Under the pieces are notes generated by a model. The model made no database searches and had not been told where the DNA came from. It worked only from the letters and a program-made list of their open reading frames with translations. Below, in pieces: positions 23,719-35,472 of a stretch of DNA of 64,000 bases. This DNA comes from Pestalotiopsis fici W106-1 (lineage: Eukaryota > Ascomycota > Sordariomycetes > Amphisphaeriales > Sporocadaceae), in NCBI RefSeq assembly GCF_000516985.1, contig NW_006917095.1, positions 2,423,077-2,487,076 of the forward strand, in the 5' to 3' direction. How positions within the stretch are numbered: the first letter of the stretch is position 1; every line of letters starts with the position of its first letter. The position numbers and the translations under genes are program-made.

Positions 23719-24679
23719 TCCCGCCTCTGCTGTCATGTCTTCTGCCTACATTGCATTTTGACTGGGGTTAGTGGTCTTGTGTAATGGGGTTGCTCATGAT
23801 CAACGGGGTGGTTGCTTCGATCGGACATTCGCCATCGAGACTTGCTGTCATCATCGTTGGCCACTGACAAGGAGACATATGAGCAGTAGGACGGAGGGCG
23901 GTGGAATCCGGACATTGGTTCAATCAAAAACCCTGTTCAAACACAGTATGGAACGGGGGAGTACATATGGTTTGCGATGAATTGCTCTGCTTTTGAGCCT
24001 GGTGGCACATGGGATTCGCACGCGTAGACACACTTGGCTTTCCCCTGCTCCTCAAGGGAGGGGCGCAGTTGTTGCTGTGAAAGAAAATGGAAGTTTGGTC
24101 ATTTGGCCAACTTCAAGGAAAACGATCAAAAAAAGGTATGAAATGTCTCTGGGCTTGAGAGTCAGTAGTGAGAAGAAAGAGGGTAGCCTCAGGCTTGTTT
24201 AGTCTGTCCAAGATCAAATTTGATCAAGAGAGGACACACAAAAACGCCAATACATGAGTTGCGAAATGATGTCTTTTTACGTCTCTAAATGAGCAAATCA
24301 TACTGTCAAGGTGTGAGACAGACTGGTGCTTGTGGTGATGGTTGTGATGAGCCCGTGATGATTCGCTTTGGTGTTTTGGTCTTGTAGCCCCACTCTTTTA
24401 GCATAGCTTAGGAGGACCCCTGCATATGTGTCTCTTGGCAACTGGCGTTGGTGCTAGCGAACACGTTCAATCGTCTCCTACTGGCAACAAGCTGATGCAA
24501 TCTGCATATGGTCCAACACTTTCTCAGCACTTGAAAACCTCCCCGACGGACAAGAAGCAACATTTCAGTGATTGCATAGTCCGGACTTTTGGCAGATCTA
24601 TAGATCCGCGCAGAGCTTCATTCACTTGCTCATGCCGCCGTCATCGAGGCAGCGACCTCTGCCATAGCTGACAGCCACA
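23719..24679. other. Intergenic, AzgA to COY1
   Basis: 3' flank of azgA and promoter of COY1, both on the plus strand. No gene seen. A 12-bp perfect palindrome (GATCTATAGATC) at 24595-24606 lies about 75 bp before the COY1 ATG. Confidence 0.5.
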
Positions 24680-27030
24680 ATGGCCGACGTGTCCGAATAC
24701 ACGGCCCTCGACATGCCAGAGGCAGCGACTGCGGACAAGCCCTCGGCTCCGTCTGCTGCCGCCGTCGAAAGCACCAACAAGTTCCAGCATGCCATATCCG
24801 CATGGCGAAGTAAGAGAACATTGATGCTTGGGGGAGAGTATGGGGCATTGAGCTGGATCTGACAGACCGTAGACATTGATTTGACCTCACTGGTCTCGAC
24901 CTTGGACAACACGGCATCAGACATTGTCGCCTACCAGCGAGACTCCACCGTTCAACGAAAAGATCTCGCCCAGAAGACCAAGGACTTTAGAAAGTTGGAC
25001 GATGCGACCAAATTGACTGAAATAAAGGGCTTGCTAAAGGGTCAGTAATGCCTGCTATTCCCAAATGCAACTTGCCACCTAAGGACTTGAACTGAAATGC
25101 GATATGCCTTGCAGCTTACCAAACCTTTATCGACCTTCTGACGAACCACTCTAAATCAACAAATTCGGCATTCCTTCAGGTGTACTCGGCCTTGTCCGAC
25201 GCGCCAGACCCATATCCCCTGCTTGAAGCATCGGTAGACTCCATGCTGGTGTCTGAAGATACCCTCCCAAAGCTTACCGAGGAGAACGAGCACTTGCAAA
25301 AGAACATTACGAAGCTGACCGCACAGCTGGAAGAGACCGAGTCGAAACTACAGTCGGAAAGTGCTGCTCGGAAACAACTCGAGTCCAATCTGGACGAAAA
25401 AGTAAAGGAGGTCGAGGCATCATGGACTGCTGTCCTGGATGAAAAGAGAGACAACTGGGAGGCAAAGGAGAAGGCCTTGGAAGAAAAGGTGGAGAACCAG
25501 GAGAGGCTGATGACTGAGATCAAGGCCAGCTATGAAGTCAACCAACGCCTGAAGGGGTCTGGAGATGCCGAATCCGAGGGACAAGGAGGGCACGTCACAA
25601 GCGCCGAGCTGGAAATGGTTCACTCGGATCTGGAGAGGACGAGCACGCGACTTGCCGAGGTGGAAGCACGCAATGAGCAGCTGCGCCTGGACTTGGCACA
25701 GTCGAAATCGCAAGTGTCTACTCAAGCTCCCGTCCTCGAAGACGACCCCAACTATATGCGCATGCGTTCCGAGAACTCGTCCTTGATTCGAAAACTCGAT
25801 TCAGCCAGGTTGGAGAAGGAGGGCTTCAAGCGCGATATTGACATAAAACTACGAGGCCTGGAGAGAGAAGTCAGTCTGCTCAAGGAAGACCGTGACAATC
25901 TCAAGGCCAAGGTGCAGAAATGGCACGACTATGACGATATCAAGCAGGAACTCGAGGTGCTCAAGAGTATTGAGTTTGCTACAGGTGACGATGATGATGC
26001 AGTCATGGCAGAAGCCGATTCAAACGGTAGTGCTGGCAAGAGTAAAGGCGACACGCTGGAACAGCTTCTCTTAGCGCGAAACAAGAAGCTCAGTGATGAA
26101 CTGACTATATTGCGGGTATCGCATCAAGATCTGCAAAGCAGACTGGAGAACCTGCAAGAAGAAATGTCAAGGACCAATGCCGATCTGGAGAGAGCACAGA
26201 ACCTCAATACACAGCTCGAGAACGACTTGGCAAATCTACAAGCAGAGGGACAGAACGCCTTCCCGTCGGGAGCTTCAGTGGCTGGAACCTATGCCCGCTA
26301 TGCACCCTCGGTTGCGCCTGGTAGGCGGGGTGGCAGGACCTCGCCCACGTCTTCCATCATCTCTGGCTTCAACCCTCGAGATGGCGGCGGCGAAGCCTAT
26401 GGAGGCGGGTCTGGCATGCTGCCGATGATTACTGCTCAGCGTGACCGCTTCAAGAAGAGAATAACACAACTTGAAAATGAGCTGTCCGAATCTCACCGTA
26501 CGATATCTCAGCTGCGGTCAGAGACCGCCGCACTCCAGAAAGATAATCTGCAACTATATGAAAAGACGAGATACGTCTCAACATACAACCGGGGTACGGC
26601 GTCTTCGTCCTCTGCCTATTCCAGCAACCCCAACCCTTCGACAGTATCAATAGGAGGCTCTGGAAACCCCGGGATGTCTCTGGATAGATACCGAAAAGCA
26701 TACGAATCAAATATTTCGCCTTTTGCAGCATTCCGGGGTCGGGAATCAGCACGGGCCTACAAGCGCATGAGCTTACCTGAGCGCGTCGTCTACTCAGTGA
26801 CGCGGATGGTTCTTGCTTCAAGAACAAGCCGGAATCTTTTTGCTGCCTATTGTGTAGCGCTACACTTGTTGGTGTTCCTGTCACTGTATTGGATGGGTAC
26901 ATCAGATGCCGAGCAGCACGCGAGCCATTTGAGCCAAGGCGTAGCCGGCGCTGCAGCATTGGCTGGGACGGCTGGCAAAGGAGGCACCGGATCGAGCCAC
27001 GGAGAGTGGAAAGAAGACTCTGGCTTTTAA
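24680..27030 (+). CDS. COY1: Golgi coiled-coil membrane protein, CASP/Coy1 family
   Basis: Exons 24680-24809, 24873-25040, 25115-27030 (738 codons, 737 aa). The joined N-terminus reads KFQHAISAWRNIDLTSLVSTLD, which matches the start of CASP/Coy1. Most of the protein (about 60-575) is heptad-rich coiled coil. A Gly/Ser-rich linker with ARYAPSVAPGRRGG is at about 400-450. Then comes the CASP C-terminal domain (RDRFKKRITQLENEL, later ISPFAAFRGRE), with one transmembrane helix at about 673-694 (NLFAAYCVALHLLVFLSLYW) and a short 43-residue lumenal tail. Known role of the family: golgin that tethers and organises intra-Golgi retrograde vesicles with COG. No anomaly seen. Confidence 0.95.
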
Positions 27031-29904
27031 TGTGATCAATGCCCAGTTGGGACACTTGTACGACCAGTAGCCTCTAACGCTTCCATTTGCGGAAGTGTCT
27101 CAGCGATAATGTATAACATACACACTTGGCAATGTCATGGCGGGGACACGGCATCTTTACAATGTGTCGACATGCTCAAGTGATATTGCTGTTCTTAATG
27201 TCCGATTCAAGTATATTTTGTGCTCCACATGATAGATTGCGCGCCGGAAGGAAAAGAAAACCGCGAAGATGGCAGCACCAAGCAGCCTAAAAATGGAGCA
27301 TAACTCTCACACACCCACCAGTGTTTTTCTTCATGTATGCAATGTAATCAAGGGAGCGCTTAAACATTGACCTGCTGCAATAATCCGAACCCGGCAGACA
27401 AGCGATTGGCTATGAACGCACGGTGGTGGACTGCGAGCTGCATTCTGCTTCACCCCAGATTGCCACGCGGCCATACTTTTTTTCTTTGCTTGAAAGCGAG
27501 ACCGACACGTCCACGTCTGTCTCAGTAGTCAATACAAGAAACAGGCTCTGATACCACCATCATATGAATGAGAAGATCTATTTGGCTGGCTGTTTCTTTG
27601 GAATAATGCTGCTGGCCGAAAGCTCGAACCAGTCACAATTGGCAAAACTCCAGAGGCGGGTTGGTTACCATGTACACCAGTTGGCGTAGTAATGTTCTCC
27701 ATGTAATAAATCTCTCTCTTCGATATCTATTTGCAAGCCATACTTGACTTTGGCGAGGATGGACGAGTTCAACAGCCGCCGAACTATATTGCGGTATGTC
27801 CGCTTTTGGCAGTCCAATATGGAGATATATCGGATGCCACGCCTGGTCAAGACAATGGATGCTGCGGAAAACAAGGCTTTCTACCATGACTTACATTACT
27901 TAGACGCTGGAGAAGGTTTGTTTATTGGCTGGAGAAGAAAGTGGGCAAATTGACCGGATCCGGCATGGTCGAGATCCAAAGCCAAGCTTAACCTTGATTT
28001 CCACAGAGAGTTATTTTGGTGTCTTTGCGCGCTTGTTCTATTTCTAGCACCTAAGCGCCAGCGCTGTTTGCTCCACCCTCGCGCAGATTATATCGGGCAA
28101 ATTTCTCATTCGGCACCCTGCAGACTCGAGATTAACCCACCTTTCTTCCAGATGCAAAGATCTCGGCGAGTGGGACACTTGTCTCTGTAGGATACCCTTG
28201 CTTTCGCGCGCTTCATTGGTCCGTACTTGACAGATGCTCTTCTTTCTTATTGTGTTCCCCTCTTTAACATCAGGCCATTATTGGCTTGTGACCCACGGGG
28301 CAGCAAAGACACTCAGTTCTTTTCTCCGCGCCATCTCTTTGACCCTATCGGCAGCTTGCAGCGATATTGTGTGTGGGTATTCCCGTAGCGGCGATGGGGG
28401 AACCGGACTGGTCTGGCTGGACTGGCCCTACATACTGTACCTACCATGGAATACTCTCTCGATATGCACGTCAGCCATGGACTGCAACGATGAATGAGCT
28501 GGCTGCTTGTTGCTGGCTGACCCAAAGGTCCATCAGGCTTCCCAAGAACATTGAAAAATCGAATCTGGATCGCATACCCGAGAGACGTCTCTGACCCATT
28601 TGCTTTGTTGAAGAGCTACTGCAATGCATACCTCAAGGCTACTGCAACAACTCAGCGTCAACATGACCTGATGTTCGCCCTCCCTCCATGTTCATCTTGG
28701 GTAGTACACGACGTCTGAATGAGTAGGTAGATTGCAACTCAGTCCAAGATTCCAGCTTTGTTCTTGCAAGAACCCTCCACCATGGAGCATCTAGGTGGTC
28801 ACCAGAGCAGCAAACGATATTCCCAAAATGGCATCTGGAAGTCGGCCTCCCTGACCTTCTACCTGACCATCAGAGCCCTCGAGGCGTGTAAAACACGAAG
28901 CGTTTTGCCGCTGCGTTCCCTCCAATTCGCAGCCTGTCCATCAGCTAGCTAGCGACCTGCTGCTGTACAGACACATGGGAAAATTATACCATCTTGTACG
29001 CCCGCCATGAAATAAAGTGGTACGAAATAGAGTAGTGTGGTGGTCGATGGCAAGTCGACCCCCCAAGGGCGCTTGCAGGACGAGGTTGGGCCGCGGCCAC
29101 GGACGAGTCAGATAGGCCGCTCGAGCTCAACCCCATGTCGACGACCCCCTAGCTGCAGATCGCTTGGCTGTTCCATACATCAACCCATGTCGTCTACCCG
29201 TTCTCCGTCGGACAGGGGCTGTCTAAATGCAGCGGCCAATCATGTCGTCTTTCCCGGGTTTTCCCACCTCTTTCCTCTCCCCGGCTTGTCCTTCCACGGC
29301 GACGTTGCCCAGGGCGGTTGCGGAAGATGAGCTTTTTGATCGAGGCCATGTATCCCCGCGCCGTTGAGTGGGCCAAAAGATACATGGTCCCCATGCGATA
29401 TGGGTGGGTTAATTTGCCCTTTCTTCTTGATCCTACAGTGTACCCTGCTGTACGACCAATTTATCTTCTTGCAGGGATGGGTGGATGGTGTTGCGCTGGT
29501 TGCTTGCTCTGCCGCCGGGCGAATCCCCTGTGGACAATTTTTCGCAGATGGTTGTATAATAGGAATATCAATCCCACTTCCATCAGTGTGTGTGTGTGTG
29601 TGCTTCCACGCTGCATCTTTGTTTGATTCACGACATATATCCCAACGGTGAATCTTTTCCTTTTGCTCTTTTCTTGGGTTTTCAAATTGGTCTCTTGGTT
29701 CTCGGTTTTCTTCGTCATATAAAGATAGCCTTTGGGCACAGGCTGCTTGGAGGGATCTTGCACTATTACCCAAAAAGAGAAAAGAAGCATCAACAACTAT
29801 AACGAATTCACAGCATTCGCCAATATCGACTCAGGTCTACCCGACGCGTTCAATACCACAGTCGATTACTTGTCACAAGGCTACGGCCCTTTCGCCACAT
29901 CAGA
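27031..29904. other. Gene-free stretch, about 2.9 kb
   Basis: 3' flank of COY1 and promoter of the DUF3455 gene. Short overlapping frames only; the minus-strand frame 29240-29773 crosses a (TG)n microsatellite at about 29586-29601 and looks random. No RNA gene recognised. Confidence 0.5.
29718..29724 (+). promoter_or_regulatory. TATA box of the DUF3455 gene
   Basis: TATAAAG about 180 bp before the ATG; plausible core promoter element, followed by a CAAC/ACTA-rich leader. Confidence 0.4.
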
Positions 29905-30806
29905 ATGCACTCCTCGATATTATTGACGGCAGCACTTGGTGCCATGTCGGTCATTGCCGCTCCCACATACCCGAGCCTCAACACCCACGCCGCAGAACCG
30001 GGCGCCCTGGACACCGTCTCAGAGTATTTCAACATGTTGGCAACCAAGGTCCAAGAGAGTCGACAGATGGCTGTTGCACCAGTCTGTGACCTTTCCACTG
30101 TGCAGATGCCCGAAGGTATGCGGCCTTGTTCGTCATACTGCTGCGAGCTCATCTAACTTGTAATTTCACAGCTCCTACGCCTCTACCTGCAGTGAGCGAA
30201 GGCTTGACATTGAAGCATGTGGCGGTTGGCCGTGGTACCCAGAACTACACCTGCGACACAACGAATGCTACAGCCGCCCCGGTGGCTATTGGCGCCATGG
30301 CAACTCTTTTCAACGCCAGCTGCCTCATCTCCACCTACCCGGACCTTACCAACATGATCACCAGAATGGCATTGAAATTCGACTTGTCGGCCGAGGAGAC
30401 AAAGCTGGGACCGAGCAACCTGGCCATCTCTGGCCAACACTACTTCACCAACATGACCACCCCCTTCTTCAACCTGGACCGACCCAACTTGCAGCTGGGC
30501 GAGGCTCCCTGCCAGAAGCTCAACGCGACCAGCGCCCCCACAGATGCTGCCAAGGGTCCCGACGGTGCCTCTGCTGTCCCGTGGTTGAAGCTATCGACGC
30601 GTGCCGGTGCCACTGGTGACTTGCAAGAAGTCTACCGCGTCGAAACGGCAGGAGGCAGTGCGCCGGCTACCTGCGCAGGCATGCCAGCAACTTTCGAGGT
30701 TCAATACTCGGCACAGTAAGTTGACCCTTTACATGCTACTCAGGTTAAGCATTCACTAATGCCGGGCAATAGATACTTCTTTTGGGCGGCTGAACACACA
30801 TCCTAA
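29905..30806 (+). CDS. Secreted DUF3455 protein (MAS1/Gas1-like)
   Basis: Exons 29905-30115, 30172-30715, 30773-30806 (263 codons, 262 aa). Donors GTATGC and GTAAGT; the last exon adds only YFFWAAEHTS. An N-terminal signal peptide ends about residue 18 (SVIA before APTYPS). The body carries the DUF3455 hallmarks: PAVSEGLTLKHVAVGRGTQNYTCD, GAMATLFNASCLI, ISGQHYFTN and VPWLKLSTRAG, and the C-terminal YRVETAGGSAPATC. Family members are secreted fungal proteins found in appressorium and virulence transcript sets, but no biochemical activity is established. Cys residues in NYTCD, NASCL, APCQK and APATC could form disulfides. Expression is probably strong and inducible given the TATA box. Confidence 0.9.
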
Positions 30807-33800
30807 ACAAGCCTTATGAGATGGAATGACTGAGTATAATACTCGTTTTGTTGTATGATACCAAGGAGGAAGACCCACGCCTGTGCAGGGTGCACTGCAC
30901 TATCAAACATTCTATACCACACTTATACATGCCTGGCGTTCAGGCGTTGAGGCATTCCGACGACCGAGCGGACGCCATCGACAAGTTTTCGTTGACGGAT
31001 TCGAGATATAATTACATTTTTTTTTTTTAAGTGGTTCATCCATTACTTTCTGTTTCTAGCTAGTCGTCCGATACCACGAGTTTGATAAAAGTGCGCAGTG
31101 CGTTGCGGACCGTATAAAAAAATTACAAAATAACCCCCAAAACCTCCCTCGTCTTGGCCATATTTGATTTTACCTTTTGCTGACTCGATATCGCCGATCG
31201 CAAAGAATTGTCCAGATTCAATTGACAAACCCAAGACCCAGTGCCATGCACAACACTTGTTGGTTCCCAAGACCAAGAATCCTCGAGCCTCGTCTTGAAA
31301 CACGTACAAACTATAGTGCTTGTTCACGCCTCGTTACATTATTATTCCTTGCTGACTAGAATGCATCCACATGGATCCAGTGTAGGTAGCAGTGAGAAAC
31401 CCCTTTCAACTTTTCGATTTGGTCGCGATCGGTCATTATGCACGGCATACATGTAGTAGGCATTTCTCAATACAACCTTGGCATCCTGCTCTCGAACCTT
31501 GGCGGTCTAGCTCGTCCAACAGCCCAGCCCCCCTCCCAAAATGGGCTTAGTAGAGCAGAAGAGATGGAGGGGACGCCGCGATCCGTCTTTTCGGTTGGGC
31601 TATAATACATTTTACGATATATGCCTTTGATGTCTGACGCGCATGAGCCTGCATCGAGGAAAATTCGTCCGCTCTGCCTAGGTTATCTATTCCCTTGGAG
31701 GATGGAATTTTGGTGGGTTGGGGTTTTTCTATCGTGATAGGCAGCCTATTTCTCATGTTCCTCACAACATGGGATCGCAATAATTCCCCTTTGCACTTTT
31801 CTCATTGGCAGAGACAGACCAAGTAATTCTCAAGATATGGCCATCATAAATTGCAATGAATAAGTCGGGCTTTGCATTGCAAAACACGACTTTGCCCCAT
31901 CTTTGGTGCAATCATCAGTTCATCACCGTCTGAGCTGCACGCCGTTCCGAAACCATCACAGCCCGGTCCCCTTCGCGTAGAAGGCAAACTTTATTGATTC
32001 TTTCCCTCTCGGCAAGCCGAGCATCGGTAAGACGGAACCATAACTATTCGGATTCTCTTCTGAACGAGAAGTATACTTTTTCAAAACTCACAATTGATCG
32101 ACCTGAAACAGGACTTGAATGATTGCAACCAACCTGCATTATACCATGTGTGCGCAAGAGAGAGCCAAGGGAGAGCTTGCTCTATCGTGCCGAACGCTCA
32201 TGTCCCGACAGGTTGGATAGCGCACTGACGTGCTGACACATGAAGCCTAGCCCGTGGAAAGATGAAACTTTTCAAAATGGCTTACCTTTCTGACCTACAT
32301 ATATTACATTCCTACCTAGGTAGTTATGGATATACATTTCAATTTGTTCTTCTTATTCAAAAGCACGGATGATTTTTTCTAAAAGCTTGGCTCTTGGTAA
32401 ACCGCTGGACTGTGGAGCTTAGTGTAGTAAACTAACCTAGGTCTCTAGCTTACGGGGCACTCGCTACCTGGGGCATTTGTTTCATTGAAGGATTTGGGCA
32501 TTGTTCATACATGATGCAGGCAGGGGAAGAGAAACCAGAAAGTCCGTCTGAACTCATTACAGGATTTCCCATGAGGGTAGGGAATCCTGCTCGGGAGTTG
32601 ATTCCAGCTTTTGCAATGACCGGTCCGATTGTGTCGGATGCGCAGGAAGTATGTTGAAGCCCCGACTCACACATGCGTGTGGATACCACGCCCTTCTCTT
32701 ATACTTGACCAGTGGTAAATGCATCTAGAATATGAGCTACACCACAGAACACATGACGTCTGCATAGCATGTCGTAGCAAAATCGCGCAGTATTGCTGCG
32801 AGTCAAATCGGCTATAGGTTGCGTGGCTCTTCTTCGGATGACTTGCAACTGTACTACTCGATTCCACGATGGAGTTCTGATATACAGGAAGCTGGCATCC
32901 TTTGGTACTTCTAATATCCGTTGTATCCTCTAGAAACCCCGGAAAATCGAATGAAGCTTCTTTTCCATCTACCTTGATTCGTCTGTCGAAAGAGGCTTTG
33001 CGATATCCGTTCCATTAGTTCGCTTTTCGGTTGCTACCCTAGTATGTCGAAGGAGCTGAAACATGGAAACATTTTGAATCCCAAAAGTGCGCACGTTTGA
33101 TCTACTGCAGGAGGAGGCGAACCCTGCTGCAGCTCACATACCAGGTACATTGCTACCTACATCCTACCTTGAACTTATAGCACTAAAGGACTTGACCACC
33201 CTCCTAAAAGCACCTATACACTTTCTGCTAGTCTACTGTTCTTCCATAATCACGGCCCTGCAGACTTTAACTCCTATATCACACACCCCAAGTCTGTGCG
33301 TGCGTGTTTCAACATCACTTATGGCCTTGTATAGTAGGACGATGACTGCTTAAGGGGGAAAAATGGCCCCCTCTTCCTGAGTAATACGGTCTTTCCCTAC
33401 AAAGGCTCTTTTGAGCCCAGATGAACGGATGAAACATTCCTGGCGTGCATACAGGGGACGCTGGCTCTGGTCACTAGGTTTGATATATAGATGAAATACA
33501 TTGGTTACAACCATTGATCAATGGCAAGCGCGTTGAGTCAACATGACTGCGACTACCGCGCGCTTGTCACAGATATCAGCCAAATTGGAGGCCTTGCTGG
33601 TTAATTACTCTGTCAAGAGATTATTTCGTAGCGGGCAAATTTGTTCATTGCCTGTAAGTCTTCAGTGGCCGGTGAAATAAATGGTGGCACAAGATGGATA
33701 TTGTCATGTTCCCTTTCCGGTCTTTAGATGATAGTATTACATGAAGCTCGCAATAGAGTCCCGACCTCTTGAAACGGCGATGACTCTTTCGAGTACGGGC

Positions 33801-33905
33801 GCAAGATTGTGTACACTACGATGCGGTGAGTCCATCTCATGTCATGGACCACCTGGCCATCTAAGATGAGAAAATGGATATCTGGATCCACGGCAGCCTA
33901 CGATA
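30807..33905. other. Gene-free stretch, about 3.1 kb
   Basis: Convergent spacer between the DUF3455 gene (+) and the UCH37-type gene (-). No frame with recognisable domains. A T tract is at about 31017-31028, and ACCTAGGT palindromes are at 32314-32321 and 32435-32442, with CCTAGG at 31677-31682. Confidence 0.5.
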
Positions 33906-34981
33906 TCAACCCTCCATCTCAATATCCTCGCCGCCGCCTCTCCGTCTGCCTTCAAGACGCTTCTTGGTTGTCTCCTTGGCATCCTCGACCCATTTCTCAT
34001 AAGCACCGCCTCCTTGCTTGAGCTTTTGTTCCACGACACCCTTCATTACAGCGCCTGCAAAGCCCACAAAGTTGTGTCGTCGCAGGGCGTTCTCGAATTG
34101 CCAGTCTCTTCGTTTCCGCTCCTCCCTCTCCAGCATATCCATATCTCCAATTTCACGTGCTTTTATCCGCAGGTCCCGGACCATAGCCATGAGGTTGAAG
34201 CGGATTTCGGTGATGTCGTAGCGGTTGATCCGCTTCTGGAGCACCTCCATGACTTTGGTCGGGAATTCATCGGATGTGCAGGCACCGTGTGTGATGGGTG
34301 CGGGCTGTAGGCCGTCGAGTTCGTACAGTGTGCCATTGATTGGTGTGTAAGCGACAAAGTGGAAGGCGTCCTCCGTTTCGCCACCGGTACGCTGCGTCTC
34401 GTCCACAAAGGGGCTGCTCTTGGCGAAGCTGTTGTGCACGTCGCGAATGAGCTCCGAATTGCTCAGTGCCTCACCGCGGAACTCGGGTGGGAGCATCATG
34501 GTAAACTCCTTAAAGTCCTTCAGTGATGACCCAATCTCCACCTCGCCCTCCTTGTTTAGCAGGCAGGATAGCAATGCTTGGGTACCGCAGGCATTCTGAA
34601 TGGTCTGAGCTGCGAAGAATAGGCGCTCGGAAGCATCGTGGTCGAAATCGCCATCCAATGGCTTCTCTGTCGTAGTGTATGGTCGGTCCGTCGGATACTT
34701 GAAGAGGAAAATAACACCGTACACGGGATAGAGGGAGGCGAGCGCATCGGGCTCAAGTGTCAAAAGCTCTTCAAACTGTACATCTTTGACGCCGAGGTTG
34801 TCGAGCAGGTAGGTGAAGACACCCTAGATCTTGTATTAGCTCTTGTTCAGGAGTATTCGGCGAGGGAAAAATCAATCAACTGACAGCATCGGACTCGACT
34901 AGAGGTAGGCTTAGCAAAAGAAGAAAGGCTTGGATTATTTTGATTGCGACAAGACTTACTCGTATTCCAGCCGCCACTCAT
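33906..34981 (-). CDS. uch2: UCH37/UCHL5-type ubiquitin C-terminal hydrolase
   Basis: Exons 34981-34960 (22 nt), 34898-34885 (14 nt) and 34823-33906 (318 codons, 317 aa). Joined, the N-terminus reads MSGGWNTIESDAGVFTYLLD, exactly the UCH37 start. The peptidase C12 catalytic set is complete: oxyanion Gln and Cys91 in QNACGTQ, His167 in DAFHFVAY, Asp182 in YELDGLQ. The C-terminal extension (about 215-300; IRFNLMAMVRDLR, then ENALRRHNFVGFAGAVMKG) is the UCH37 tail that binds the proteasome through Rpn13. Role: trims ubiquitin from conjugates at the 26S proteasome; S. pombe Uch2 is the counterpart. The tail ends in a basic RRRGGG stretch. The gene diverges from VPS3 across about 0.5 kb. Confidence 0.95.
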
Positions 34982-35472
34982 CGCTGCGAGTTAAGGGCTA
35001 CGAGGCCCGAGAAATTGGCGATGCTTGTGTTGTATACAAAGGTTGAAACGAAGAGGCTGAAGTTGTCAATGTTGATTTACAAATTGTAGAACGTGATTCT
35101 CTTCGAGGTCGTAAAATGACCTCCGTTGGTTGATGCTGCTTGTTCGAAAGTTTATTGGTGTTGGAGTGAAGCTCTGGTGGGGATACGTAATGGCCTGGGT
35201 ACCTGAAGCTTGAGCTCGAGCTGCTGTCAAGTGCCTGGTCGGCGATAAGATAACGTTATTTTAAGCAACCAGCGTCACCGTACAGGTCCCCGGTACCTTC
35301 TGTAGCCCCTCTGCGCCGGCCTTTAGTGGCATGATAGACGCCCAGCCTCGCAGTCGCGGAACCAGGCTGCCATCACAGCAGCTCACCTCCTGAAGCTATT
35401 CCTCTGGCCCAACTGCCGACTCAACATCTACAACCATTACTGCTACTTTCATCATGGTGTTGCAAAAATACC
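34982..35472. promoter_or_regulatory. Shared promoter region of uch2 (-) and VPS3 (+)
   Basis: About 490 bp between two divergent ATGs with no coding potential of its own. It must hold both core promoters; no TATA box is evident on either side, as is common for housekeeping genes. Confidence 0.5.

Noticed and set aside
24008..24030. Minus-strand T-arm look-alike (TGGGATTCGCACGC)
   Set aside because: No matching anticodon or acceptor stem; only a short chance similarity.
29240..29773. 177-codon minus-strand frame
   Set aside because: Runs through a (TG)n microsatellite, giving a HTHTHT stretch, and has no conserved features.
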